Positions 6,890-14,963 of a stretch of DNA of 39,522 nt are shown piece by piece; positions within the stretch are counted from its first letter, which is position 1; each line of letters starts with the position of its first letter. The stretch is from positions 1-39,522 of the forward strand of contig CASDTU010000069.1 of assembly GCA_949283775.1 (NCBI GenBank), read 5' to 3'. The DNA comes from an uncultured Bacillota bacterium (GTDB taxonomy: Bacteria; Bacillota; Clostridia; Christensenellales; Borkfalkiaceae). The position numbers and the translations under genes are program-made. Below the pieces are notes generated by a model. It ran no database searches. It was not told the origin of the DNA and saw only the letters and a list, made by a program, of their open reading frames with translations.

Positions 6890-7633
6890 ATGTTCAGCGA
6901 TCTTTATCTGATCTATCTGCTTTCGGGTCTCATCTTCCTGCCCTGTCTGCTGCTGTCCGTCTGGGCAAGCACAAAGGTGCATACGACTTTTGCCAAATAC
7001 AATTCCCTTCCGACTTCGACCGATTGGACAGGCAGCGATACAGCCCGTATGCTGCTGGAAAAAAACGGAGCTTCCCACATTCAAGTGGCGCGCGGAAAAG
7101 GGAAACTGACCGATAATTTTAACCCGAAAACTATGACGGTCACGCTTTCGGAAAGCACTTACGATTCCACTTCCGTCGCCGCCGTCGCAGTCTGCGCGCA
7201 CGAAGTAGGCCATGTCGTACAGCGCGAAAACGGCTACGCTTTCTATAAGCTCCGCACCATTCTCGTTCCCGTTACGAATCTGGGCACGTTTTTCGCGCTG
7301 CCACTGGTGATTTTGGGCGTTATCCTCGAATGGACGCTCACCGTGACGGAGATCGGAAACATCCTCGTCTTTATCGGCGTTTGCCTGTATGCTCTCTCTT
7401 CCGTCTTTATGCTCGTAACGCTGCCCGTAGAGCTGGACGCCTCCCGACGCGCAAAAAAGATGCTCGCCGAAACAGGCGTTCTCGTTACGGAAGAAGAAAA
7501 GAAAGCCGCATCCAAAGTACTCTCCGCCGCCGCCATGACCTATGTCGCAGCCCTTTTGACCTCCCTTTTGTATTTCCTGCGCTTTTTGCTCTACGTCTTC
7601 CTGCTGACAGGCGGACGTCGCAAAAACAATTGA
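6890..7633 (+). CDS. Zinc metallopeptidase, YugP family
   Basis: The 247-residue membrane protein has the HEVGH zinc-protease motif at 104-108, an N-terminal helix (about 7-26) and three or four C-terminal helices (about 124-150, 158-185, 214-240). This matches the YugP family of Bacillota, small integral-membrane gluzincins of unknown substrate. The active site sits between membrane segments, next to the VRENGYA-type sequence. The frame opens further upstream at 6845, but the ATG at 6890 has AAGGAG nine bases before it and lies after the promoter. It is monocistronic and converges on the lipoprotein gene at 7944, with a shared terminator. Confidence 0.9.
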   Translation: MFSDLYLIYLLSGLIFLPCLLLSVWASTKVHTTFAKYNSLPTSTDWTGSDTARMLLEKNGASHIQVARGKGKLTDNFNPKTMTVTLSESTYDSTSVAAVAVCAHEVGHVVQRENGYAFYKLRTILVPVTNLGTFFALPLVILGVILEWTLTVTEIGNILVFIGVCLYALSSVFMLVTLPVELDASRRAKKMLAETGVLVTEEEKKAASKVLSAAAMTYVAALLTSLLYFLRFLLYVFLLTGGRRKNN

Positions 7634-7691
7634 CCGAAGCGGACAGCAAATTTTTAAAAATATTCTTCCCTGTAAAAAGCCGTTCGCTTCT

Positions 7692-7766
7692 TTCAGACGG
7701 TACAACCCAAAATTTTTTCAGACGTTACAACTTGAAATTTATCAGCCGGACGGTACAACTTAAAAT
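7692..7766. repeat. Three degenerate copies of a TCAGACGGTACAAC unit
   Basis: Copies start near 7692, 7718 and 7742. Each reads TCAG(CCG)GACGGTACAAC or a variant followed by an AT-rich tail (TTGAAATTTA, CCAAAATTTTT, TTAAAATG). They lie just 3' of the YugP-type gene. Confidence 0.75.
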
Positions 7767-7770
7767 GTAT

Positions 7771-7816
7771 AAAGAGGCAGAGCTTAGCAAAATAAATTGC
7801 TAAGCTCTGCCTCTTT
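7771..7816. terminator. Bidirectional terminator, 20-bp perfect stem
   Basis: AAAGAGGCAGAGCTTAGCAA (7771-7790) pairs perfectly with 7797-7816 around a six-base AATAAA loop. It sits between convergent genes and could stop transcripts from both sides, although the T-run is only three bases before other pairs begin. Confidence 0.85.
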
Positions 7817-7906
7817 CGCCCGAAAAAAAAGAAAAGACTAAACAAAAAAGGAAAAGTCCGAAAAATAAAAGATTAAATAAAAAAAGAAAAATCCGAAAAA
7901 ATTTAT

Positions 7907-7930
7907 AGGCGCGGCAGTCTTGACGCGCCT
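7907..7930 (-). terminator. Probable terminator of the lipoprotein gene
   Basis: A 7-bp stem AGGCGCG/CGCGCCT with a 10-base loop is followed on the minus strand by ATAAATTTTTT. It lies 14 bases after the stop of the cyclophilin-like gene. Confidence 0.65.
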
Positions 7931-7943
7931 TTATCAGCTCGTC

Positions 7944-8861
7944 TTAATATTTCAAAACTTTTACTTCATCGATCACGATCTTTTCCGCAGGGACTTCAAA
8001 ATCGACCGTATAGGAAGTATCCGGCACCAAGCTGTCTTCGATCGTAACGTCTTCTTTCGTTTCGCTGAAAGAATCCAGCTCCATATCCGTCTTATAATCT
8101 TCGATCGCCTGCATCAGATCCTGCAAAGCCGTTTTGGAAGCATCGTCCGCAAGTTCGCCGAATACGCAGTAGCTTCCGGACGCCATCGTGGATTCGCTGG
8201 TGTAAATATAGAACATACTCGTCGTGCTGTTCTTATAATAGTCGCGAAGCACATACGCGTCCTTCGTGGTCTGTTTGCACCAAACCTGCACGTACGCGGT
8301 GGCCGTACCGTCCTCGTCGCGCGCCACAACCGTGTTGCCCTTCGTGAGATAGGTATACGTCCCGAGTGCGCCGTATTTATTGGTCAACCCGTTATTGTCA
8401 ACCGTATAACCGTTGTCCGTCGTTTCGCCGAACAGCCTGCCCGTAGGTATTTCGCGCGCCTCATCCTCCCAAACGGAAATGTTTTTCAGCTTTATGGAAT
8501 CCCCGTCACGGATAAATGCCTCATAGTCTAATGCTTCCAGCTCATCGGCGCTGCTCGTCTCTAAATTTTCATAGGTATACGCGCCGCCGACCATGCGATC
8601 GCTCTGAAAATCATGAATGACCGTTCCGTCATAGAAGTCCATATCGATCAATTCCAGATAATGCGCAACCGTCTGCTTGTACATATTCCGATACAATTTA
8701 TATTTCAGCGTGTACGTTTCGTCGTTGAAAGATATTTTCATCGATATTTCCGGATACTTGCTCTCGCAAGCCGCGAACATCACTGCGCAGCCAAGCAACA
8801 GCACGACCGAAAGAATTACGGAAAAGAATTTCGCAATTTTCCCGCCAAAGGTTTTTACCAT
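7944..8861 (-). CDS. Cyclophilin-like peptidyl-prolyl isomerase lipoprotein
   Basis: The 305-residue precursor has a lysine-rich N-terminus, a hydrophobic segment (about 12-28) and a lipobox ending at C32 (VMFAAC), so it is a predicted lipoprotein. The mature part begins with a beta segment and then HYLELIDMDFYDGTVIHDFQ and MVGGAYTY, which correspond to the cyclophilin pattern of a helix, FYDG, then H..., then GG. The usual FHR is replaced by IHD, so the catalytic Arg is missing and activity is doubtful. Later YCVFGELADDAS matches the end of a cyclophilin core. The frame opens to 8999, but AGGAGG lies five bases from the ATG at 8861. It has its own promoter and terminator. Confidence 0.78.
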   Translation of the reverse strand: MVKTFGGKIAKFFSVILSVVLLLGCAVMFAACESKYPEISMKISFNDETYTLKYKLYRNMYKQTVAHYLELIDMDFYDGTVIHDFQSDRMVGGAYTYENLETSSADELEALDYEAFIRDGDSIKLKNISVWEDEAREIPTGRLFGETTDNGYTVDNNGLTNKYGALGTYTYLTKGNTVVARDEDGTATAYVQVWCKQTTKDAYVLRDYYKNSTTSMFYIYTSESTMASGSYCVFGELADDASKTALQDLMQAIEDYKTDMELDSFSETKEDVTIEDSLVPDTSYTVDFEVPAEKIVIDEVKVLKY

Positions 8862-8937
8862 ACGTCCTCCTGATGAACTCATACTATTTCCGCATACAGC
8901 GGCATTGCCGCCCTTACTCTTTTTCGGATACTCTATT

Positions 8938-8966
8938 ATTTTAACTTTTATTTCGAAAATCGTCAA
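8938..8966 (-). promoter_or_regulatory. Promoter of the cyclophilin-like lipoprotein gene
   Basis: TTGACG (8961-8966) and TAAAAT (8938-8943) on the minus strand are separated by exactly 17 bases. The leader to the ATG is about 70 bases. Confidence 0.8.
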
Positions 8967-9327
8967 GCACTTTTCAGTGTTCTTACGAATTTCGCCCAAA
9001 CTTCCCTCTGTTTATCACATTTTTTGGCCTTATTCCGCCCGCTTTGCGTTTTTCCCCTTCCGTTTTTCGTACATGCGGCTACTTTGCGCTCTCCTTCTAT
9101 CGCCGCACTTTTTCACAATATTCCGATCCGTTTTTGCGAAAATTTTCAGCAAAATAAAATTACAGGCAAAATTACGGAATCTTGCTGTTTCCCCTGTACA
9201 AAACCCTTTCTCTTAAAAAACGCCGCGTTTCAAAAAATTTCGCTGCAAACCGCTTCGTTTTCAAAATCATCCCGATTTAAAAACCCGCTTTTTCAAAAAA
9301 CCGTCCGCATCAAAAGCTGTTTCGTTT
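8967..9327. other. Gene-free gap with degenerate A/T-GC repeats
   Basis: No supported gene in about 360 bases. From about 9200 to 9327 there is an irregular series of TTCAAAA-like and TTTAAAA-like blocks separated by CGC-rich blocks every 20-30 bases. I see no promoter or dyad besides the terminator that follows. Confidence 0.5.
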
Positions 9328-9360
9328 AAAAAAAAGTCCCGCTCTTTTTTGAGAGCGGGA
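9328..9360 (-). terminator. Terminator of the ribosomal superoperon
   Basis: A 9-bp stem TCCCGCTCT/AGAGCGGGA (9337-9345 and 9352-9360) with a six-base loop is followed on the minus strand by ACTTTTTTTTT. It lies 71 bases after the rplQ stop. Confidence 0.9.
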
Positions 9361-9431
9361 TGCAAATCTCTTGTCTTGTCAAACAAACCCTAAAAACGGA
9401 TCCTTTCGATATCGCCAAGCGAAAACTCGTC

Positions 9432-9947
9432 TTAAACGAGTTCGATGATCGCAATATCCGAAGCATCGCCGCGGCGCTGACCGAGGTTGATGATACGGGT
9501 GTATCCGCCCGCACAGTTCTTTTCGTCATTTCTCTGCGCATATTTGGGAGCGATCTCGTTAAAAAGTTTTTCGATGAGCGGGTGCGCTACGTCTTTCGTA
9601 CGTTCTTTGTATGCAGACTTGCTTTCATTGAACGCCTTGATCTCCTGCAAATCATACAATTTGCTCATAATTCTGCGGCGCGCCGCGAGCTTCTTCGCCC
9701 CGTCTTTTACAACGGTAACGGTAACCTCGCGTTCCTTTTTACCCGTCTTTTCGGTAACGACTTTGCTGCTTTCGATGGTATCGTCGTACGTGTTGATCGC
9801 CGCCGTGATAATTTTTTCAACGTAAGACTGCAACTCTTTTGCACGCGCTTTCGTCGTTTCTATTTTTCCGTACCAGAGAAGGCAGGAAGCCTGGTTTCTT
9901 AAAATAGCGACTCTCTGTTCGCTGGTTCTGCCCAATTTTCCCGGCAT
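9432..9947 (-). CDS. rplQ: 50S ribosomal protein L17
   Basis: L17 binds 23S rRNA near the peptide exit tunnel. The start is typical (MPGKLGRTSEQRVAILRN) and so is the end (GGYTRIINLGQRRGDAS...). At 171 residues it is about 50 longer than B. subtilis L17; the extra length is an internal charged insertion, about residues 58-80, before RRRIMSKLYD. It is the last gene of the superoperon and follows rpoA by four bases, the usual order. Confidence 0.97.
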   Translation of the reverse strand: MPGKLGRTSEQRVAILRNQASCLLWYGKIETTKARAKELQSYVEKIITAAINTYDDTIESSKVVTEKTGKKEREVTVTVVKDGAKKLAARRRIMSKLYDLQEIKAFNESKSAYKERTKDVAHPLIEKLFNEIAPKYAQRNDEKNCAGGYTRIINLGQRRGDASDIAIIELV

Positions 9948-9951
9948 AATG

Positions 9952-10920
9952 TTAATCCTCCTTTTTTTCTAATGAAAGTCCGTAGGATTCCAGTTTCAGG
10001 ATCACTTCATCCAACGACTTTCTGCCGAGGTTGCGGACTTTGAGCATCTCTTCCTCGGTCTTTTTCGTTAAGTCTTCGACTGTGTGAATATTGGCGCGTT
10101 TCAGGCAGTTATACGAACGCACGGACAGATCCATGTCTTCGATCGCCATCGCGAGCACCTGTTGTTGTTTGTCGTCCTCGTTTTTCACAAGAATATCCAT
10201 GCCCTTGATGGAATCGCTGAGATTCACAAACAGGCCGATATGATCCTGCATGATCTTTGCCGCGAGAGATACGATTTCCTTGGCGGAAAAAGCGCCGTTC
10301 GTCCAAACTTCCATGACGAGTTTATCGTAATCGATGCTCTGCCCGACGCGCGTGCTCTCGACGTTGTAATTGACTTTTTTAACGGGGGTATAAATGGAAT
10401 CGACCGGAATATAACCGATGGGATGGTTTTTATTCGAGCCGGCGCCCTTATAACCTCTGCCGCGTCCGATCGTGATCTCCATATCGATCTTTGCGCCTTC
10501 GTCGATATGGCAGATGTACTGCTCTTTGTTGATCACTTCCACTTCCGCATCCTGTTCGAGGTCCGCGCCCGTAATGTCGCAGGGACCTTCCTTGCAGATG
10601 TGAAGCGTCTTCACGTAATCCTTATCGGTCGAAGCCGTCTGGATCGCAAGCGTTTTCAAGTTCAGAATAATTTCCGGAACGTCCTCTTTGACTCCGGGAA
10701 GCGCGGAAAATTCATGCTTTACCAATCCGTCGGGGTAAAAGCGAATTCCCTGCACTGCCGCACCGGGAAGCGCAGACAGCAAGATCCTTCTCAGACAATT
10801 TCCTATTGTAAGACCGAATCCCTTTTCGAGCGGTTCGACGACGATTTTCGCATAGCTGCGGGGATACCCGTTTTCGTCCTTTTCCTCGACCTCGATTCTG
10901 GGCATATCCATTTCGATCAT
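9952..10920 (-). CDS. rpoA: DNA-directed RNA polymerase subunit alpha
   Basis: Alpha nucleates RNA polymerase assembly and contacts upstream DNA and activators. The N-terminal domain (about 1-230) shows EPLEKGFGLTIGNCLRR and LLSALPGAAV, and the C-terminal domain (about 250-315) has two helix-hairpin-helix elements, RSYNCLKRANIHTVEDL and VRNLGRKSLDEV. The 322-residue length is normal. AAGGAGG precedes the ATG at 10920. It sits between rpsD and rplQ as in Bacillota. Confidence 0.98.
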   Translation of the reverse strand: MIEMDMPRIEVEEKDENGYPRSYAKIVVEPLEKGFGLTIGNCLRRILLSALPGAAVQGIRFYPDGLVKHEFSALPGVKEDVPEIILNLKTLAIQTASTDKDYVKTLHICKEGPCDITGADLEQDAEVEVINKEQYICHIDEGAKIDMEITIGRGRGYKGAGSNKNHPIGYIPVDSIYTPVKKVNYNVESTRVGQSIDYDKLVMEVWTNGAFSAKEIVSLAAKIMQDHIGLFVNLSDSIKGMDILVKNEDDKQQQVLAMAIEDMDLSVRSYNCLKRANIHTVEDLTKKTEEEMLKVRNLGRKSLDEVILKLESYGLSLEKKED

Positions 10921-10953
10921 GGTTTTTTACCTCCTTGTAGCGGCTGTTACTCT

Positions 10954-11577
10954 TTACTTGGAGTACAACTCGACAATCATATGCTCAGCGATCTGACTGT
11001 CAACGTCTTCCCTCGTAGGAAGCGCAAGAACCTTTCCTTCCAGCTTTTCCGGATCGAATTCCAGCCATTTGGGCATCGTTCCGACTTTCGCCGTCTTTAT
11101 CTGTTCGAAATATTTGTCTTTCTTTCTGTTTTCCTTCACTGCGATCACATCGCCCGCCTTCACGATATAAGAAGGGATATTGACCGTTCTGCCGTTTACG
11201 GTGAAGTGCGCGTGATTGACGAGCTGTCTCGCCTGCGCGCGGGAACTGCCGATGCCCATCTTATAGACGACGTTGTCCAAACGGCGTTCCAAGAGGGAAA
11301 GCATGTTTTCACCCGTAATGCCTTTCATGCGGTCGGCCATCTCGTAGTATTTGCGGAACTGACCTTCCTGTACGCCGTAAATTCTCTTCGTCTTCTGTTT
11401 TTCGCGAAGTTGCAGGCCGTACTCGGAAACTTTCTTTCTCGCAGCGCCGTGCGCGCCGGGAGCGGCGGGACGCTTTTCGAACGCGCATTTGCCCGAATAG
11501 CATCTGTCACCTTTCAAAAAGAGTTTTGCGCCTTCTCTGCGGCAGAGACGGCATTTGGAATCTCTATATGTTGCCAT
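10954..11577 (-). CDS. rpsD: 30S ribosomal protein S4, zinc form
   Basis: S4 starts 30S assembly on the 16S 5' domain and in many bacteria represses its own mRNA. The N-terminus has four cysteines in zinc-knuckle spacing (C9, C12, C26, C31), and residues about 97-160 hold the S4 RNA-binding domain ([14 protein letters not shown] ... [21 protein letters not shown]). In Bacillota rpsD is often elsewhere; here it is in the alpha operon between rpsK and rpoA, as in many Clostridia. Confidence 0.98.
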   Translation of the reverse strand: MATYRDSKCRLCRREGAKLFLKGDRCYSGKCAFEKRPAAPGAHGAARKKVSEYGLQLREKQKTKRIYGVQEGQFRKYYEMADRMKGITGENMLSLLERRLDNVVYKMGIGSSRAQARQLVNHAHFTVNGRTVNIPSYIVKAGDVIAVKENRKKDKYFEQIKTAKVGTMPKWLEFDPEKLEGKVLALPTREDVDSQIAEHMIVELYSK

Positions 11578-11595
11578 TGCTTTTCTCTCCTTCTA

Positions 11596-11994
11596 TTATA
11601 CTCTGCGGCGCTTCGGAGGTCTGCATCCGTTGTGCGGGATGGGCGAAACGTCGGTGATAAGCGTAATTTCCAGCTCTGCTGCCGAAAGCGCGCGGATCGC
11701 CGCTTCACGGCCTGCGCCGGGACCTTTTACATACACTTCGACCGAACGGAGTCCGTGTTCCTTCGCTGCCTTCGCTGCGGTATCCGCAGCCATCTGCGCT
11801 GCGAACGGCGTACCTTTTCTCGATCCTTTGAAGCCGAGGCTGCCTGCGCTCGACCAAGAGATCGCATTGCCGTTCATATCCGTGATCGTAACCAAAGTAT
11901 TGTTGAACGAGGACTGGATATGCGCCTGACCTTTGTCAACTTTTTTAAGCTCTTTGCGCTTTCTGACTTGCGTAGCTTTTTTTGTCGCTGCCAT
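11596..11994 (-). CDS. rpsK: 30S ribosomal protein S11
   Basis: S11 lies on the 30S platform near the Shine-Dalgarno helix. The 132-residue product has the family core [17 protein letters not shown], the [14 protein letters not shown] loop and the basic end [13 protein letters not shown]. Spacing is 18 bases to both rpsM and rpsD. It is of usual length and there is nothing odd about it. Confidence 0.98.
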   Translation of the reverse strand: MAATKKATQVRKRKELKKVDKGQAHIQSSFNNTLVTITDMNGNAISWSSAGSLGFKGSRKGTPFAAQMAADTAAKAAKEHGLRSVEVYVKGPGAGREAAIRALSAAELEITLITDVSPIPHNGCRPPKRRRV

Positions 11995-12012
11995 TTATCG
12001 ATCCTCCTTCTC

Positions 12013-12381
12013 TTATTTCTTCTTCTTCGCTACCGTGCGGCGCGGGCCTTTTCTCGTACGCGCGTTTCTCTTGGAGCTCTGACCGCGAACGGGAAGTCCC
12101 TTTCTGTGACGGATTCCGCGATAGCATCCGATTTCCATCAGACGCTTGATATTCAAGTTCACTTCGCTGCGAAGTTCGCCTTCTACGCGAAGGTTGTGAT
12201 CGATATATTCTCTCAATTTGGATACGTCGTTTTCGTCCAAATCTTTGACTCTCGTGTCGGGATTGATGCCCGTCGCAGCCAAAATCTGCTTCGACGTGGT
12301 AAGACCTATTCCGTATATATAGGTAAGCCCGATTTCCACCCGTTTCTCTCTGGGTAAATCTACACCGGCAATACGTGCCAT
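12013..12381 (-). CDS. rpsM: 30S ribosomal protein S13
   Basis: S13 forms the intersubunit bridge at the head of the 30S subunit and contacts P-site tRNA. The start [21 protein letters not shown] and the HhH motif YGIG are diagnostic, and the basic tail ([16 protein letters not shown]) reaches the tRNA. Length 122, normal. The gene follows rpmJ by 129 bases, the widest gap inside the alpha part. Confidence 0.98.
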   Translation of the reverse strand: MARIAGVDLPREKRVEIGLTYIYGIGLTTSKQILAATGINPDTRVKDLDENDVSKLREYIDHNLRVEGELRSEVNLNIKRLMEIGCYRGIRHRKGLPVRGQSSKRNARTRKGPRRTVAKKKK

Positions 12382-12510
12382 TTGTCCTGTTGACCTCCGT
12401 TTGGATTTTTTTATTCTTTATTCGTATCTATATTCCGTTCAAACGCCCTTTTTGCGCCGATACTTTGGAATGCGCGCAGAAAAAGTATGCGTTTGAGATT
12501 GTTTTCGCGT

Positions 12511-12627
12511 TTAGCCCTGTCTTTGCTTATGGCTCTTGTTCTTGGAACAGATTACCATTACTTTACCGTTTCTTTTGATGACTTTGCATTTGTCGCACAT
12601 CGGCTTTACTGACGGTCTAACTTTCAT
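12511..12627 (-). CDS. rpmJ: 50S ribosomal protein L36, zinc (C+) form
   Basis: The 38-residue L36 starts [19 protein letters not shown] and ends NKSHKQRQG. The zinc ligands are C11, C14, C27 and H33, so it is the C+ form. The GGAGGAAAC site precedes the ATG. Its position between infA and rpsM is the usual one. Confidence 0.97.
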   Translation of the reverse strand: MKVRPSVKPMCDKCKVIKRNGKVMVICSKNKSHKQRQG

Positions 12628-12700
12628 TTTTGTTTCCTCCGAAAAAATACTTGGTTCAAACTCTTTGTCTGTGAATCCTTGAAAAAATAGTTTGCTGCGG

Positions 12701-12922
12701 TTACGATTTGCTGCGCCATGTGATTCTGCCCTTGGTCAGATCGTACGGACTCATTTCCAGCTTTACCGTATCGCCCGGAATAATACGGATATAATTCATC
12801 CGAAGTTTTCCCGAAATATACGCTGTAATGACATGCCCGTTGGAAAGTTCCACTTTGAACGTTGCGTTCGGCAGCGCTTCCACGATCTTGCCTTCGGTTT
12901 CGATTACGTCGTCTTTGGACAC
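12701..12922 (-). CDS. infA: Translation initiation factor IF-1
   Basis: IF-1 is a 73-residue OB-fold (S1-type) factor that occupies the 30S A-site during initiation. The sequence runs [17 protein letters not shown] to a basic end ([11 protein letters not shown]), with the [12 protein letters not shown] strand. The start codon is GTG (12920-12922), supported by GGAGGG six bases upstream; no nearby ATG fits. It sits between the KOW protein and rpmJ. Confidence 0.96.
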   Translation of the reverse strand: MSKDDVIETEGKIVEALPNATFKVELSNGHVITAYISGKLRMNYIRIIPGDTVKLEMSPYDLTKGRITWRSKS

Positions 12923-12938
12923 AATACTCCCTCCGCCT

Positions 12939-13220
12939 TTATTTTTTTTCTGCGCCCTCCGCCGCTTTTATCAGCGCGGCGCGGATCTCACTGTTTTCGT
13001 CTTTGCCCTGCCCCAGCCGGTCCGTTATCTCCGGATAAAAATACGGCAAAAGCTCGACGTGCTTTCTGTTTTTGCTCTTTGGTTTTTCTGCCGGCCTGTA
13101 CTTTCCGTCCGCCAGCAATACCGCTTCGTCCGTAAGTCCCACGATCAGATACAACCGGCCTTTATCTCGCCCGGCACGGCTCTTCGCAATGCCGCCGATC
13201 TCGGGGTTTTGCACTTTCAT
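12939..13220 (-). CDS. KOW-domain RNA-binding protein (L14e/L19e-like)
   Basis: This 93-residue basic protein opens with a KOW-like stretch ([22 protein letters not shown], about 9-30), then [21 protein letters not shown]. It matches the KOW-domain proteins found between map and infA in many Clostridia, whose exact role is unproven; RNA or ribosome binding is the usual inference. A GGAGCGGGA site precedes the ATG. Gaps are 16 bases to infA and 24 to map. Confidence 0.88.
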   Translation of the reverse strand: MKVQNPEIGGIAKSRAGRDKGRLYLIVGLTDEAVLLADGKYRPAEKPKSKNRKHVELLPYFYPEITDRLGQGKDENSEIRAALIKAAEGAEKK

Positions 13221-13244
13221 TCCCGCTCCCGTTCCGCGCAGGCT

Positions 13245-13988
13245 TTACAGAGTGAGAATTTCTACTCCGTCTTCGCGGACAACTACCGTGTTTTCATAGT
13301 GCGCCGCAGGCTTTTTGTCCAGCGTTACCGCCGTCCAGCCGTCCTCCAACACGCGCACGTCGCGCTTTCCGGCCAAAATCATCGGTTCGATGCAGAGCAC
13401 CGTGCCCGCTTTCAGACGCACGCCCGTGCCGCGCTTTCCGAAATTCGGAACGGACGGATCTTCGTGCATCTCTCTGCCGATCCCGTGCCCCACGTACTCG
13501 CGCACGACGGAAAAACCGTTCTCTTCCGCATGCTTTTGCACGCTCGCGCCGATATCGAACAGCGGCGTACCGGCACGCAGATTCTCGATCGCTTTGAAGA
13601 AACATTCTTCCGTCACGCGGATCAGTTTCTTCTTTTCCGCGTCGATCTCTCCGACCGCAAACGTCCTCGCGCCATCCCCGTGAAATCCGTTCTTATACGC
13701 GCACAGATCCACGCTGATGATGTCGCCCTCGCGCAAAACGCGCTCGCCGGGAATCCCGTGAACCACCTCTTCGTTGACCGACGCGCAGATGCTCGCCGGA
13801 AATCCGCAGTACCCTAAACAGGAAGGCTGCGCGCCTCTCGAACAGATGTATTCGTAGGCATACGAATCGAGTTCCTTTGTCGTAACGCCGGGACGGATCT
13901 TCGAGCCGACATATTGCAGCGTATCGCGCACGATCGCGCACGATTCGCGGAGAAGTTCGATCTCCTGTTCCGTTTTGACCGTTATCAT
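13245..13988 (-). CDS. map: Methionine aminopeptidase, type I
   Basis: MAP removes the initiator Met from nascent proteins. The two-metal ligands are visible: D in IISVDLCAY, D in HGDGARTF, H in GHGIGREMHEDP, E in CIEPMI and E in the final HYENTVVV. The frame extends to 14027 but overlaps adk; the ATG at 13988 gives a normal 247-residue protein starting MITVKTEQEIELLRES, with a modest AGGCGG site. It follows adk by 22 bases, the common order. Confidence 0.96.
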   Translation of the reverse strand: MITVKTEQEIELLRESCAIVRDTLQYVGSKIRPGVTTKELDSYAYEYICSRGAQPSCLGYCGFPASICASVNEEVVHGIPGERVLREGDIISVDLCAYKNGFHGDGARTFAVGEIDAEKKKLIRVTEECFFKAIENLRAGTPLFDIGASVQKHAEENGFSVVREYVGHGIGREMHEDPSVPNFGKRGTGVRLKAGTVLCIEPMILAGKRDVRVLEDGWTAVTLDKKPAAHYENTVVVREDGVEILTL

Positions 13989-14010
13989 ACTGCCGCCTGC
14001 TTTTTCGCAA

Positions 14011-14634
14011 TTATTTTTTGAGCGCATCGCAGATCCGCGCGAATACTTCGTCGATCGTGCCGATGCCGTCTATATTGATGAGCACACCTTTTTCCGTGTA
14101 GTACTGAATCAACGGCGCCGTCTGTTCGCTGTACACTTTCAGGCGGTTTCCGACCGTCTCTTCATTGTCGTCCTTTCTCTGGTACAATTCCCCGCCGCAG
14201 CGATCGCAGGTCGTCTTGCCGTTTAGCCAACTGACGTGATAGCTCTCTCCGCATTCCTTGCAGACGCGGCGCCCGCACAGTCTGTCCATCAGCAGCGACA
14301 GGTCGATGTCGATGTTTAAAACTGCGTCTACCTTTGAGAATTTGTCCAGCTCTTCCGCCTGAAACAGGTTGCGCGGAAATCCGTCGAGCAGATACCCCGC
14401 TTTGCAATCTTCGTTTTGAAGGCGGTCTTTTACGATCTCGCACGTAACTTCGTCCGGAACCAATTTTCCGTTATCCGTGTAGGACTTCGCAAGAAGCCCG
14501 ATCTTTGTTTGGCGACGGATGTTGTCGCGGAAAATATCGCCCGTGGAAATGTGCGGCAGATTGTATTTTTCCGAAATACGCGTCGCCTGCGTACCTTTGC
14601 CGGCGCCCGGCGCGCCGAGAAGAATTATATTCAT
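14011..14634 (-). CDS. adk: Adenylate kinase, zinc LID form
   Basis: Adenylate kinase interconverts AMP, ADP and ATP. The P-loop GAPGAGKGTQ is at 7-16, and the NMP-binding segment STGDIFRDNIR and the LYDGFPRN-type motif (LLDGFPRNLFQ) are intact. The LID domain carries two CxxC pairs (RVCKECGE and CDRCGG), so it is the zinc-stabilised form of Gram-positives. Length 207. Separated from secY by 329 bases, but map follows closely. Confidence 0.97.
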   Translation of the reverse strand: MNIILLGAPGAGKGTQATRISEKYNLPHISTGDIFRDNIRRQTKIGLLAKSYTDNGKLVPDEVTCEIVKDRLQNEDCKAGYLLDGFPRNLFQAEELDKFSKVDAVLNIDIDLSLLMDRLCGRRVCKECGESYHVSWLNGKTTCDRCGGELYQRKDDNEETVGNRLKVYSEQTAPLIQYYTEKGVLINIDGIGTIDEVFARICDALKK

Positions 14635-14963
14635 ATGATCTCCTTGCGGTTCCGCCCGAAAGCGGAATCCCGTGATTTCGGAAACCCGTCCGGTGCCCGG
14701 TCAGCCTCTCGGGTTCGCTTGTCTTTCGGCTCGCAACTGTCTGTCAGTTTCGCTTACTTACGGCTTGATGGCACCTTTCGGATCTCTTTCCGCCCGCGCA
14801 CGCAGAGCCGATCGGCCTGCGCCCGCTGGGCTTGAAAGATGGATTTTGCTTTTTGTTTTTTACAGCCCCTGTAAACACTTCGAAATATCTTTTCTATTTT
14901 AGCAATTCATGCTTCCCCAAGAAAAATTCTATTTCGATGAACGGCCTGCAAAAATTTTATGGC
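14635..14963 (-). other. 329-base gap between secY and adk
   Basis: No gene in a superoperon whose other gaps are mostly under 35 bases. A 6-bp hairpin (TTCCGC/GCGGAA, 14650-14667) lies 16 bases before the adk ATG. Further up, at about 14685-14720, are overlapping CCGGTGCCCGG and TCTCGGG palindromic elements. No TTGACA/TATAAT pair is obvious, so I cannot assign a separate promoter. Confidence 0.5.

Larger units (their letters stand above)
7634..7943. other. Convergent gap with repeats and terminators
   Basis: No gene. It holds three degenerate copies of a 25-base unit (7692-7766), a 20-bp perfect inverted repeat (7771-7816), an A-rich stretch with two copies of a 34-base unit (about 7827-7900), and a second hairpin for the lipoprotein gene (7907-7930). 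Confidence 0.6.

Noticed and set aside
10084-12357. A 757-codon plus-strand frame antisense to rpoA, rpsD, rpsK and rpsM
   Set aside because: It is a shadow of conserved genes on the other strand; those have strong family signatures and ribosome binding sites.
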